From Methanobrevibacter sp. (GTDB lineage Archaea > Methanobacteriota > Methanobacteria > Methanobacteriales > Methanobacteriaceae), in the NCBI GenBank assembly GCA_017652345.1, contig JAGCBE010000349.1, positions 1-16,008 of the forward strand: 16,008 nt of DNA. The letters run 5' to 3'. Positions 11,642-15,900 of the stretch are shown here, piece after piece. Position 1 is the stretch's first letter. Each line of letters opens with the position of its first letter. Below the pieces are notes generated by a model that worked only from the letters and a program-made list of their open reading frames with translations, did not search any database and had not been told where the DNA came from. The position numbers and the translations under genes were made by a program.

Positions 11642-11667
11642 CGTTCCGTCCCTCACTTTCTGGAATT

Positions 11668-11696
11668 ATTATAGCATAAAATTAGAATGGGGTCAA
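11668..11696 (-). promoter_or_regulatory. Promoter of 11641 to 11293
   Basis: TTGACC, 17 bp, TATAAT with TTAACA and TTAACT boxes 11 bp apart. Confidence 0.85.
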
Positions 11697-11729
11697 GTTA
11701 AGTTTATGTTAAGTCGCGGGAGAATAGAA

Positions 11730-11749
11730 TTGGATGTATTACATCTAAA
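11730..11749. repeat. Palindrome copy 15
   Basis: Core TTGGATGTATTACATCTAA, centred 43 bp from the -35. Confidence 0.9.
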
Positions 11750-11752
11750 ATG

Positions 11753-11777
11753 AAATTGGCGGTTAAACCGCCAATTT
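11753..11777 (-). terminator. Terminator of 11783-11983
   Basis: Eleven-bp stem AAATTGGCGGT/ACCGCCAATTT with a 3-nt loop, then CATTTT. Confidence 0.85.
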
Positions 11778-11782
11778 ATTTT

Positions 11783-11983
11783 CTATTCTTCTGGTTTAAT
11801 AATGTCATCGCCGAGAATTGCTTCTGTCAAATCAATCCATGTCTTATAAGAAATAATTCCTTCGCATTCCTTAAAGTCAAGAGTTACTCCGTCATCGGCG
11901 CATATTACAAGATTTTTGTCAGGAATAATAATCGCTGCGTACCATTCACCATCATACTTAATTTGTGCCTGAAAAACATCCAT
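11783..11983 (-). CDS. Small beta-rich protein
   Basis: 66 aa, not recognised. Alternating strands (FQAQIKYDGEWYAAIIIPDK, LVICADDGVTLDF) followed by an acidic helical end (WIDLTEAILGDDIIKPEE). The opening has the look of a small antiparallel sheet such as an HicB-like or SH3-like unit; this is only a shape impression. The start is the ATG after AAAGGAGAACAACC. Single-gene unit with a palindrome-19 promoter. Confidence 0.65.
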   Translation of the reverse strand: MDVFQAQIKYDGEWYAAIIIPDKNLVICADDGVTLDFKECEGIISYKTWIDLTEAILGDDIIKPEE

Positions 11984-12017
11984 TGGTTGTTCTCCTTTCA
12001 ATCATTTTGATGATTTT

Positions 12018-12045
12018 ATTATATCATAAATAAATGAGAAGTCAA
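12018..12045 (-). promoter_or_regulatory. Promoter of 11783-11983
   Basis: TTGACT, 16 bp, TATAAT, the only 16-bp spacer in the window; palindrome-19 class. Confidence 0.8.
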
Positions 12046-12054
12046 TACTTAAAA

Positions 12055-12073
12055 TTAGATGTATTACATCCAA
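12055..12073. repeat. Palindrome copy 16
   Basis: TTAGATGTATTACATCCAA, centre 12064, 19 bp from the -35. Confidence 0.9.
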
Positions 12074-12084
12074 TTTCTGGTAAA

Positions 12085-12114
12085 GAAAAGAACCGACTTG
12101 CGTCGGTTCTTTTC
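12085..12114 (-). terminator. Terminator of 12120-12446
   Basis: Thirteen-bp stem GAAAAGAACCGAC/GTCGGTTCTTTTC with a gcaa loop, then TTTA. Confidence 0.9.
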
Positions 12115-12119
12115 TTCTG

Positions 12120-12446
12120 TTAAGCGCGGCGGTAGGTATTAACCTTGCCGTCCGTATCCTTCGCGACTTCGTCGTTCCAGTAGTGCAGGAGAGCATACTG
12201 AACCTTGTTCTTCGTGAAGCCCTCGGGCATGTTACCCGCGCAAGCGTCCCAAATCTCATTGACGGTGCGCGGCTCGGTCGTGATTGCGGCGAGAACCGCA
12301 TCATGCGCGGAAGCATACAGTTCGCGATTGGCCGCGGCCTTTTCCGCGCCCTTGTTCAGTTCCGCACAAAGCTCGTTGTACTCAGTAGAAAGCTCGGGAA
12401 CGTTGGCAATGTAGTTGGCGATGGTCTGCATGGTGGTCTTCTTCAT
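12120..12446 (-). CDS. Small protein, paralogue of the gene at 2446-2775
   Basis: 108 aa. From about residue 50 it aligns with the 109-aa protein at 2446-2775 (EGFTKNKVQYALLHYWNDEV against ISFTKGRLQYALTHYWQDEI), and both end in a short charged strand and RA. The N-terminal half is helical and Ala/Glu/Asn-rich. A winged-helix-like fold is possible. GC-rich. The start follows ACCAGAAAGGAA; the longer frame crosses the promoter. Three predicted small-RNA units lie directly upstream in the same direction, mirroring the left copy. Confidence 0.75.
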   Translation of the reverse strand: MKKTTMQTIANYIANVPELSTEYNELCAELNKGAEKAAANRELYASAHDAVLAAITTEPRTVNEIWDACAGNMPEGFTKNKVQYALLHYWNDEVAKDTDGKVNTYRRA

Positions 12447-12472
12447 AGTGGTTAATTCCTTTCTGGTTTGGT

Positions 12473-12486
12473 GGGTTGTCCTTCCC
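12473..12486 (-). promoter_or_regulatory. 5' leader hairpin, AAGGA loop
   Basis: GGG-aaggacaa-CCC on the minus strand, then ACCAGAAAGGA; a third stem variant. Confidence 0.6.
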
Positions 12487-12498
12487 TTTGATGTATTC

Positions 12499-12527
12499 AT
12501 TATAGCGCATTTTGCGCTTAATGTCAA
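12499..12527 (-). promoter_or_regulatory. Promoter of 12120-12446
   Basis: TTGACA, 17 bp, TATAAT with TTAACA and TTAACT boxes 11 bp apart. The spacer holds GCGC-aaaat-GCGC. Confidence 0.9.
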
Positions 12528-12538
12528 GTTAATTCTTT

Positions 12539-12611
12539 GTTAAAGGGGTTTGGGAATTGTGGCTTTTGCGTAGCGGCGCTTCGCGGTGGTTTCCACCCTC
12601 GCCCCTTCAAC
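12539..12611 (-). ncRNA. Predicted structured small RNA A, ~73 nt
   Basis: The expected transcript starts at G12611 with GUUGAAGGGG, which pairs with CCCCUUUAAC (12548-12539) as a continuous ten-bp closing helix with one G-U. Inside are GGUGG-aaa-CCACC and a GCG-rich hairpin. The 3' strand overlaps the TTAAC box of the next promoter, and no terminator is visible. A 29-codon ATG frame starts 4 nt after the -10, without a ribosome binding site; a leaderless peptide is a less likely reading. Confidence 0.55.
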
Positions 12612-12617
12612 ATCTTT

Positions 12618-12646
12618 ATTATATCATGATTTCTGCTTTTTGTCAA
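12618..12646 (-). promoter_or_regulatory. Promoter of small RNA A
   Basis: TTGACA, 17 bp, TATAAT with TTAACA and TTAACT boxes 11 bp apart. Confidence 0.9.
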
Positions 12647-12664
12647 GTTAAGAGTTTGTTAAGA

Positions 12665-12738
12665 GTTCCTTGGGGCGCTATTGCGTGTTTGTCATTTTTA
12701 CTGCGCGTTCCTACTTACGCGGCGGTTCCCCTTGGAGC
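12665..12738 (-). ncRNA. Predicted structured small RNA B, ~74 nt
   Basis: Starts with GCUCCAAGGGG and ends with CCCCAAGGAAC, the same last 11 bases and the same length as small RNA 1 at 2166-2239. UCC/GGA, an AA/AA internal loop and GGGG/CCCC close it. Inside are CGC/GCG and a GCGU-ACGC hairpin. A 9-codon ATG frame exists near the 5' end without a ribosome binding site. Confidence 0.55.
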
Positions 12739-12744
12739 ATCTTC

Positions 12745-12773
12745 ATTATAGCCCATTTGTGCTAGAATGTCAA
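12745..12773 (-). promoter_or_regulatory. Promoter of small RNA B
   Basis: TTGACA, 17 bp, TATAAT with TTAACA and TTAACT boxes 11 bp apart. Confidence 0.9.
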
Positions 12774-12794
12774 GTTAAGAGTTTGTTAAATAAG

Positions 12795-12873
12795 TGGTGG
12801 GGATGGTGAGAATTGCACTCACACAAGCGAAACGCAATGCTCGCTCTGCGTCTGTTCGTCGTCCCCTTGAAAC
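12795..12873 (-). ncRNA. tRNA-like small RNA C with CCA end
   Basis: The 3' part is tRNA-like: T-arm GTGAG-TGCAATT-CTCAC (12806-12822), a seven-base acceptor strand CATCCCC pairing with GGGGACG (12860-12866) with one C-A mismatch, then A and encoded CCA (12795-12797). The T-loop has G where TTC is usual, the D-arm does not pair, and the anticodon arm has an 8-nt or larger loop, so it should not decode. The 5' leader GUUUCAAGGGG matches the other small RNAs. It may be a decayed tRNA, a tRNA decoy, or the ancestor of the family. Confidence 0.5.
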
Positions 12874-12879
12874 AGTTAT

Positions 12880-12908
12880 AGTATAGCATGATTTCTGCGC
12901 GAAGTCAA
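12880..12908 (-). promoter_or_regulatory. Promoter of small RNA C
   Basis: TTGACT, 17 bp, TATACT, with TTAACA and TTAATA boxes 11 bp apart and in register with the -35. Confidence 0.85.
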
Positions 12909-12950
12909 TACTTTAGCGTATTAAGTCTGTGTTAAGTGCGGTGGTGGAAG

Positions 12951-12969
12951 TTAGATGTATTACATCCAA
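12951..12969. repeat. Palindrome copy 17
   Basis: TTAGATGTATTACATCCAA, at the head of the right-hand small-RNA cassette as copy 1 is for the left. Confidence 0.9.
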
Positions 12970-12975
12970 CTTATT

Positions 12976-13119
12976 TTATACTGGGAGAACTCTTCCAGTA
13001 ATATCCTTTACATTTATAATCTTCGCGCCGTATGCAATAAGTTCATTACATTTCTTTCTATAATCTTCACACTTGAAAGTATCAATACGATTGTTAAGAA
13101 TGTAAGTAATAATGTACAT
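12976..13119 (-). CDS. 47-aa protein of unknown function
   Basis: MYIITYILNNRIDTFKCEDY then a short helix (RKKCNELIAYG) and strand-turn-strand (AKIINVKDITGRVLPV). A small mixed alpha/beta peptide without known motif. It has one of the strongest ribosome binding sites in the window, AAGGAGGAA, and sits 25 nt after the CCA of tRNA-Lys with no promoter between them, so it is probably made from the same primary transcript once RNase P and RNase Z free the tRNA. No strong terminator follows. Confidence 0.7.
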   Translation of the reverse strand: MYIITYILNNRIDTFKCEDYRKKCNELIAYGAKIINVKDITGRVLPV

Positions 13120-13143
13120 ATTAGTTTCCTCCTTAAATTAAAT

Positions 13144-13219
13144 TGGTGAGAGTGGCGGGATTTGAACCCGCGACACCTAGATTAAAAGTCTAGTGCTCTA
13201 CCAACTGAGCTACACTCCC
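13144..13219 (-). tRNA. tRNA-Lys (anticodon TTT)
   Basis: Complete cloverleaf: acceptor GGGAGTG/CACTCTC (second pair G-U), D-arm GCTC-AGTTGGTA-GAGC, anticodon arm CTAGA-CTTTTAA-TCTAG with TTT at 13184-13186, T-arm GCGGG-TTCAAAT-CCCGC, discriminator A and encoded CCA (13144-13146). Its first ten bases overlap the end of the upstream coding gene. AAA-rich genes around it would use this tRNA. Confidence 0.95.
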
Positions 13220-13446
13220 CTATTTTTAATATATGTTTTAATAAACTTTCTTCTATATTTTAGATTTTTATAAAATCTATAAATCACGCATATATGTCCA
13301 TATCTAGGATATTCGCCAGTTCTAGTATACCACAAAAGATTATAATATTCTTCACTTTTTAGTTTGCTCATGCTTTGATTGATTCTACTTGCCCATGTAG
13401 AGATGAAAGACTTATTCTTATTATGAGCATAATAATTACGCATCAT
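13210..13446 (-). CDS. Basic 78-aa protein whose 3' end lies in tRNA-Lys
   Basis: Rich in Tyr, Lys, Arg and Asn (MMRNYYAHNKNKSFISTWAS, YRFYKNLKYRRKFIKTYIKN), with no membrane segment; likely nucleic-acid- or ribosome-associated by charge alone. Not recognised. The start follows AAAGGAG; MM leaves a one-codon ambiguity. Its final codons, GGA GTG TAG, are also the acceptor strand and next bases of tRNA-Lys, so each transcript can yield either an intact mRNA end or a mature tRNA. Confidence 0.65.
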   Translation of the reverse strand: MMRNYYAHNKNKSFISTWASRINQSMSKLKSEEYYNLLWYTRTGEYPRYGHICVIYRFYKNLKYRRKFIKTYIKNRGV

Positions 13447-13474
13447 ATTATCTCCTTTCCTTTTGAACAATTAT

Positions 13475-13503
13475 ATTATACATCAGCTTTCGGCTTTTGT
13501 CAA
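13475..13503 (-). promoter_or_regulatory. Promoter of 13446, tRNA-Lys and 13119
   Basis: TTGACA, 17 bp, TATAAT, with GTAACA and TTAACA boxes 11 bp apart and in register. CAGCTT repeats overlap it. Confidence 0.85.
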
Positions 13504-13544
13504 GTACTCAGCTTGTTAAGATTGTGTTACCCAGCTTGCAGCTT
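13484..13544. repeat. CAGCTT repeat cluster, right
   Basis: CAGCTT at 13484, 13509, 13532 and 13539, followed by a GC-rich CAGCTTGCGCCCGCC similar to CAGCTTGCCCGCGCG ending the left cluster (1899-1913). Confidence 0.65.
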
Positions 13545-13590
13545 GCGCCCGCCATAAATATATTAAGAAGGGGTTAATTCTATGTAAAGA

Positions 13591-13613
13591 AAGGCATGGC
13601 GATGCCATGCCTT
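13591..13613. terminator. Terminator hairpin in R2
   Basis: Ten-bp perfect stem AAGGCATGGC/GCCATGCCTT with a 3-nt loop, followed on the minus strand by TCTTT. Confidence 0.85.
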
Positions 13614-13616
13614 GAA

Positions 13617-13677
13617 TTAACATATTCATAATATAATCATAACATAATCTTAACATTCCCTTAACCATTCCTTAACA
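13617..13677 (+). repeat. TTAAC array phased at 11 bp (R2)
   Basis: Boxes begin at 13617, 13639, 13650, 13661 and 13672 (TTAACA, ATAACA, TTAACA, TTAACC, TTAACA), all at multiples of 11 bp and in the same orientation as in R1. Confidence 0.75.
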
Positions 13678-13704
13678 TCCCTAACTCCCCCTTTATTCTG
13701 TCCC

Positions 13705-13733
13705 ATTGTACTATAAACGGGGTAAGAAGTCAA
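13705..13733 (-). promoter_or_regulatory. Leftward promoter of the R2 transcript
   Basis: TTGACT, 17 bp, TACAAT. Its -35 edge is 19 bp from the centre of palindrome copy 18. Confidence 0.85.
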
Positions 13734-13741
13734 GCGTCAAT

Positions 13742-13762
13742 TTTGGATGTATTACATCCAAA
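13742..13762. repeat. Palindrome copy 18, between divergent promoters
   Basis: Core TTGGATGTATTACATCCAA, centre 13752, exactly 19 bp from the -35 of both the leftward and the rightward promoter. Confidence 0.95.
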
Positions 13763-13770
13763 AACATCTA

Positions 13771-13799
13771 TTGACTTTTATTTGGCCTTGTGTTATACT
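13771..13799 (+). promoter_or_regulatory. Promoter of 13830-14036
   Basis: TTGACT, 17 bp, TATACT; palindrome-19 class. Confidence 0.9.
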
Positions 13800-13829
13800 T
13801 ATACCATCAAAGAGAGGGAGGCACCCATC

Positions 13830-14036
13830 ATGATGAATTATGTTTCTATGTCCGTCGCCCGTCGCGCCTTCGTGTCCGGTCGCGCCGTCTTTGGGTACGA
13901 CCAGTTTGGCCGCCTCATCAGTGGCGTGCAGGCTGGCTCTGCGCCCGCCGCACATATCCTTTGCGCGAATATGCGTAGGCGCACCTTTATGCGCTGGGTG
14001 CGATATGATAGACCGGTCTACTTCGCCATTGAATGA
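13830..14036 (+). CDS. Basic 68-aa GC-rich protein
   Basis: MMNYVSMSVARRAFVSGRAV then a glycine/alanine-rich middle and an arginine-rich end (MRRRTFMRWVRYDRPVYFAIE). The charge suggests nucleic-acid contact; not recognised. The start follows GAGGGAGG at 8 nt; the next codon is also ATG. It is by far the most GC-rich coding sequence at this end of the window, which points to separate ancestry from its AT-rich neighbours. The TGA stop is in the terminal hairpin loop. Confidence 0.65.
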   Translation: MMNYVSMSVARRAFVSGRAVFGYDQFGRLISGVQAGSAPAAHILCANMRRRTFMRWVRYDRPVYFAIE

Positions 14037-14044
14037 TGGCGAAG
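14021..14044 (+). terminator. Hairpin ending 13830-14036
   Basis: CTTCGCCAT-6 nt-ATGGCGAAG with the TGA stop in the loop. No proper T-run. Confidence 0.55.
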
Positions 14045-14049
14045 AGAAA

Positions 14050-14069
14050 TTGGATGTATTACATCCAAA
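14050..14069. repeat. Palindrome copy 19, between convergent genes
   Basis: Core TTGGATGTATTACATCCAA between two facing hairpins, with no promoter nearby; parallels copy 4. Confidence 0.9.
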
Positions 14070-14077
14070 ATAATAAA

Positions 14078-14093
14078 GAGCGCCGAAGCGCTC
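14078..14093 (-). terminator. Terminator of 14092-14304
   Basis: GAGCGC-ttcg-GCGCTC then TTTATTATTTT. Confidence 0.9.
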
Positions 14094-14304
14094 ATCTGTC
14101 GTTATATCTGAGAATGGAACGGGGTTCGTCCGCGCCCGGATACCACATATAGACGAAACAACTTGCGCAACTCGGTTCCATCATGTAAATACTCGCCGCG
14201 CCTAGTGCCTGATTGCGCTCGGTTGTCGTTTCGTTCTTAAGGGTGAAACTACCATCATACTCGCGGAATAGGGTGCAAACTTGATACGTAAATTCGCTAT
14301 ACAT
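14092..14304 (-). CDS. Small hypothetical protein
   Basis: 70 aa, not recognised. Strand-rich start (FTYQVCTLFREYDGSFTL), a helix (ERNQALGAASIYMME), then CASCFVYMWYPG, which contains a CxxC but no second metal pair, so a zinc site is doubtful. The start follows GAGGAG. Single-gene unit with a palindrome-19 promoter. Confidence 0.65.
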   Translation of the reverse strand: MYSEFTYQVCTLFREYDGSFTLKNETTTERNQALGAASIYMMEPSCASCFVYMWYPGADEPRSILRYNDR

Positions 14305-14334
14305 TGTATTTGCTCCTCTCTTGTTTCTGATTGT

Positions 14335-14363
14335 ATTATACTACTCGCGCGGTCTAATGTCAA
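14335..14363 (-). promoter_or_regulatory. Promoter of 14092-14304
   Basis: TTGACA, 17 bp, TATAAT; palindrome-19 class. Confidence 0.9.
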
Positions 14364-14371
14364 GCATTTAT

Positions 14372-14392
14372 TTTGGATGTGATACATCCAAA
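14372..14392. repeat. Palindrome copy 20, variant centre
   Basis: Core TTGGATGTGATACATCCAA (GTGATAC at the centre), centre 14382, 19 bp from the -35. Confidence 0.9.
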
Positions 14393-14398
14393 AAAGTT

Positions 14399-14420
14399 TA
14401 AAGGGCTATAAAGCCCTTTA
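14399..14420 (-). terminator. Terminator of 14418-14651
   Basis: TAAAGGGCT-ttat-AGCCCTTTA, starting at the stop codon, then AACTTTTTT. Confidence 0.9.
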
Positions 14421-14651
14421 GTCAATGTATCCATAAATTTCCTTGGTACAGATTGTGGCATCATACTGATTGATGCGCAAGTACGCCGCACGATGCAAAC
14501 GCTTTTCCGTCTGATGGAGGTACGTCATTGCCGTTTTCTTGTCATTAATCGGGATAGAACAAAGAATATCTTCATTGTTAGCGATGTAAAGCCAACCGTT
14601 GAGAAAGTCATTGTCGTTAAAAGTAACGGAAACGCTCATGTAAGTTTTCAT
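14418..14651 (-). CDS. Small hypothetical protein
   Basis: 77 aa, not recognised. Strands (MSVSVTFNDND, WLYIANNEDILCSIPI), a helix (DKKTAMTYLHQTEKRLHRAA) and a final strand (TICTKEIYGYID), a plausible ferredoxin-like small fold. The start follows AAGGGAGG. Single-gene unit with a palindrome-19 promoter. Confidence 0.65.
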   Translation of the reverse strand: MKTYMSVSVTFNDNDFLNGWLYIANNEDILCSIPINDKKTAMTYLHQTEKRLHRAAYLRINQYDATICTKEIYGYID

Positions 14652-14690
14652 GGTATTGCCTCCCTTTATTTATTCCCTTGGAACGATTAT

Positions 14691-14719
14691 AGTATAGCAT
14701 GTTTTTAGAATATCGTCAA
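14691..14719 (-). promoter_or_regulatory. Promoter of 14418-14651
   Basis: TTGACG, 17 bp, TATACT; palindrome-19 class. Confidence 0.85.
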
Positions 14720-14727
14720 TAGTGGAT

Positions 14728-14748
14728 TTTGGATGTATCACATCTAAA
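14728..14748. repeat. Palindrome copy 21, variant centre
   Basis: Core TTGGATGTATCACATCTAA, one asymmetric change near the centre; centre 14738, 19 bp from the -35. Confidence 0.85.
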
Positions 14749-14757
14749 ATCTTGTAC

Positions 14758-14777
14758 GGGATATTATTTTATATCCC
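14758..14777 (-). terminator. Terminator of 14764-14991
   Basis: GGGATAT-6 nt-ATATCCC with the TAA stop in the loop. Confidence 0.7.
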
Positions 14778-14991
14778 ATACCCATTTAATATTACGTCCC
14801 ATTGGTTTTTCTTCAATAATTTTTATATATCCTTGTTTAAACGCAACATTTACATTATCCTCAAAAGCTATCGTAGAGCAATGAAATTTGCGCAAACATT
14901 TTTCATATAATGGGAGCGGAATCCATTTATTTTTAAAATTTTTAATCATGCAATCAATGCATCTTTTTGTTAAATCTGTTGGATGGTTCAT
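14764..14991 (-). CDS. Small protein, possible winged helix
   Basis: 75 aa. Helices (TDLTKRCIDCMIKNFKNK, LPLYEKCLRKF), then VNVAFKQGYIKIIEEKPMG and NIKWVWDIK, whose helix-strand-turn-strand order resembles the recognition helix and wing of a small DNA-binding domain. No homology can be claimed. AT-rich. The start is the ATG after AAAGAGGCACG; an earlier ATG overlaps that site. Single-gene unit with a palindrome-19 promoter. Confidence 0.6.
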   Translation of the reverse strand: MNHPTDLTKRCIDCMIKNFKNKWIPLPLYEKCLRKFHCSTIAFEDNVNVAFKQGYIKIIEEKPMGRNIKWVWDIK

Positions 14992-15024
14992 TTTCGTGCC
15001 TCTTTTCTTCAACTTTCTATATTT

Positions 15025-15053
15025 ATTATAATAGAAAAAATGTTAGTTGTCAA
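15025..15053 (-). promoter_or_regulatory. Promoter of 14764-14991
   Basis: TTGACA, 17 bp, TATAAT; palindrome-19 class. Confidence 0.9.
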
Positions 15054-15061
15054 GTCTTTAT

Positions 15062-15082
15062 TTTAGATGTATTACATCCAAA
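15062..15082. repeat. Palindrome copy 22
   Basis: Core TTAGATGTATTACATCCAA, centre 15072, 19 bp from the -35. Confidence 0.9.
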
Positions 15083-15086
15083 ACTC

Positions 15087-15111
15087 ATAAGAGGGGTTAG
15101 TCCCCTCTTAT
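15087..15111 (-). terminator. Terminator of 15108-15323
   Basis: ATAAGAGGGG-5 nt-CCCCTCTTAT starting at the stop codon; T-run from palindrome copy 22. Confidence 0.8.
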
Positions 15112-15323
15112 CTATGATATGCGCTGACTTTTGTATATTCTATGTATTCAAATTCTGTAATTTCGCGTCCTGAGATAACAAGTCGTGTATGCTTTACGCC
15201 CGGCATGCTCCGCGCGCTGTCGCAAGCGTCAAGAAGATTTCGCGCGCGAAAAGCAAATGTAATGTCAATGCTGTGTCCTGTTCCGCAATGTCCGCGATGA
15301 CAAGTAATGAGGTAGAATTTCAT
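15108..15323 (-). CDS. Small hypothetical protein
   Basis: 71 aa, not recognised. MKFYLITCHRGHCGTGHSID, a helix (ARNLLDACDSARSMPG) and strands (HTRLVISGREI, EFEYIEYTKV). Cys and His near the N-terminus (CHRGHCGTGH) could bind a metal, but no standard spacing is present. Strand-first, helix-second layout as in 2904-3173 and 15537-15764. The start follows AAAGGAGA. Confidence 0.65.
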   Translation of the reverse strand: MKFYLITCHRGHCGTGHSIDITFAFRARNLLDACDSARSMPGVKHTRLVISGREITEFEYIEYTKVSAYHR

Positions 15324-15357
15324 TTTTCATTCTCCTTTCTTCCCTTGGACTGATTGT

Positions 15358-15386
15358 ATTGTAACAGAAAATGAAATTAAAGTCAA
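15358..15386 (-). promoter_or_regulatory. Promoter of 15108-15323
   Basis: TTGACT, 17 bp, TACAAT; palindrome-19 class. Confidence 0.85.
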
Positions 15387-15394
15387 TAGTAAAA

Positions 15395-15414
15395 TTTGGA
15401 TGTATTACATCCAA
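15395..15414. repeat. Palindrome copy 23
   Basis: Core TTGGATGTATTACATCCAA, centre 15405, 19 bp from the -35. Confidence 0.9.
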
Positions 15415-15490
15415 CTTTAGTTTTGGGAAATAGGGCTAGTTTTAAGAAAAGTTTTCGTAAAGTTCAAATTAAAATGAAATTACAAAAAAT

Positions 15491-15522
15491 AAAATGAAAT
15501 TGCATTTCTGCAATTTCATTTT
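15491..15522 (-). terminator. Terminator of 15537-15764
   Basis: Fourteen-bp stem AAAATGAAATTGCA/TGCAATTTCATTTT with a gaaa loop on the minus strand, then ATTTTTTG. Partial copies of the arm (AAAATGAAATTACA) follow. Confidence 0.9.
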
Positions 15523-15536
15523 TTGTTAAGTTTATA

Positions 15537-15764
15537 TTACTTGTATGCGTCGTACTTGTAAATAGTACGGAGAGTTTGTGTTTCACTATTCCATTCAAAA
15601 AATCCAAGAGAAACAATGCGAACACCATTATCTGGCGTCATCCAGTCAAGGCAAGCGCGAGAAGCGTCTTCAAAACTTTTTGTGTCAAGTTTATACGAAG
15701 CAATTTCGGTCCAATTCTGAAAAACATCCTTCATCTGATAGAGAACGATAACAGTGTAAGTCAT
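15537..15764 (-). CDS. Small hypothetical protein
   Basis: 75 aa, not recognised. MTYTVIVLYQMKDVFQNWTE opens with a strand, then a helix (KSFEDASRACLDWMTP) and strands (VRIVSLGFFEWN, TLRTIYKYDAY). The start is the ATG after AAGGAGGAACAAACC, among the best ribosome binding sites here. Single-gene unit. Confidence 0.65.
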   Translation of the reverse strand: MTYTVIVLYQMKDVFQNWTEIASYKLDTKSFEDASRACLDWMTPDNGVRIVSLGFFEWNSETQTLRTIYKYDAYK

Positions 15765-15793
15765 GGTTTGTTCCTCCTTCATTTGATGGTTTA

Positions 15794-15822
15794 ATTATAT
15801 ACTATATCGCGGGAAAAGTCAA
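15794..15822 (-). promoter_or_regulatory. Promoter of 15537-15764
   Basis: TTGACT, 17 bp, TATAAT, with TTTACA and TTAACA boxes 11 bp apart and in register with the -35. Confidence 0.85.
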
Positions 15823-15872
15823 TAGTTTTGTGTGTTAAGAGTTTGTAAAATACTTTTCGCGCGATTGCGACT

Positions 15873-15892
15873 TTTGGATGTATTACATCCAA
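15873..15892. repeat. Palindrome copy 24
   Basis: Core TTGGATGTATTACATCCAA, centred 61 bp from the -35. Confidence 0.9.
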
Positions 15893-15900
15893 TTTTATTT

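Larger units (their letters stand above)
13585..13698 (-). ncRNA. Predicted ~115-nt transcript across the R2 array
   Basis: It has its own promoter (13705-13733) and a strong terminator, and carries the complement of the TTAAC array as GUUAAGG repeats. AGGGGGAG followed by a five-codon frame (ATG TTA AGG AAT GGT TAA) near its 5' end could make it a minigene. Otherwise it may regulate the array by transcription through it. Confidence 0.45.
13484..13770. other. Non-coding control region R2
   Basis: Repeats the element order of R1: CAGCTT repeats, phased TTAAC array, palindrome, rightward promoter. It also carries a leftward promoter and a ~115-nt predicted transcript. A 50-codon minus-strand frame (MVKGMLRLCYDYIMNMLIQG...) runs across the terminator hairpin and lacks a proper ribosome binding site, so it was not called. 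Confidence 0.6.

Noticed and set aside
12525..12611. A 29-codon leaderless frame starting near the small RNA A promoter.
   Set aside because: No ribosome binding site; the paired ends and similarity to the other RNAs fit a non-coding RNA better.
13512..13665. A 50-codon minus-strand frame in control region R2.
   Set aside because: It passes through a strong terminator hairpin and the TTAAC array, with a poor start context.
2091..15892. The repeated palindromes as a CRISPR array.
   Set aside because: Spacing is gene-sized and irregular, the sequences between are genes and promoters, and no cas gene is present.
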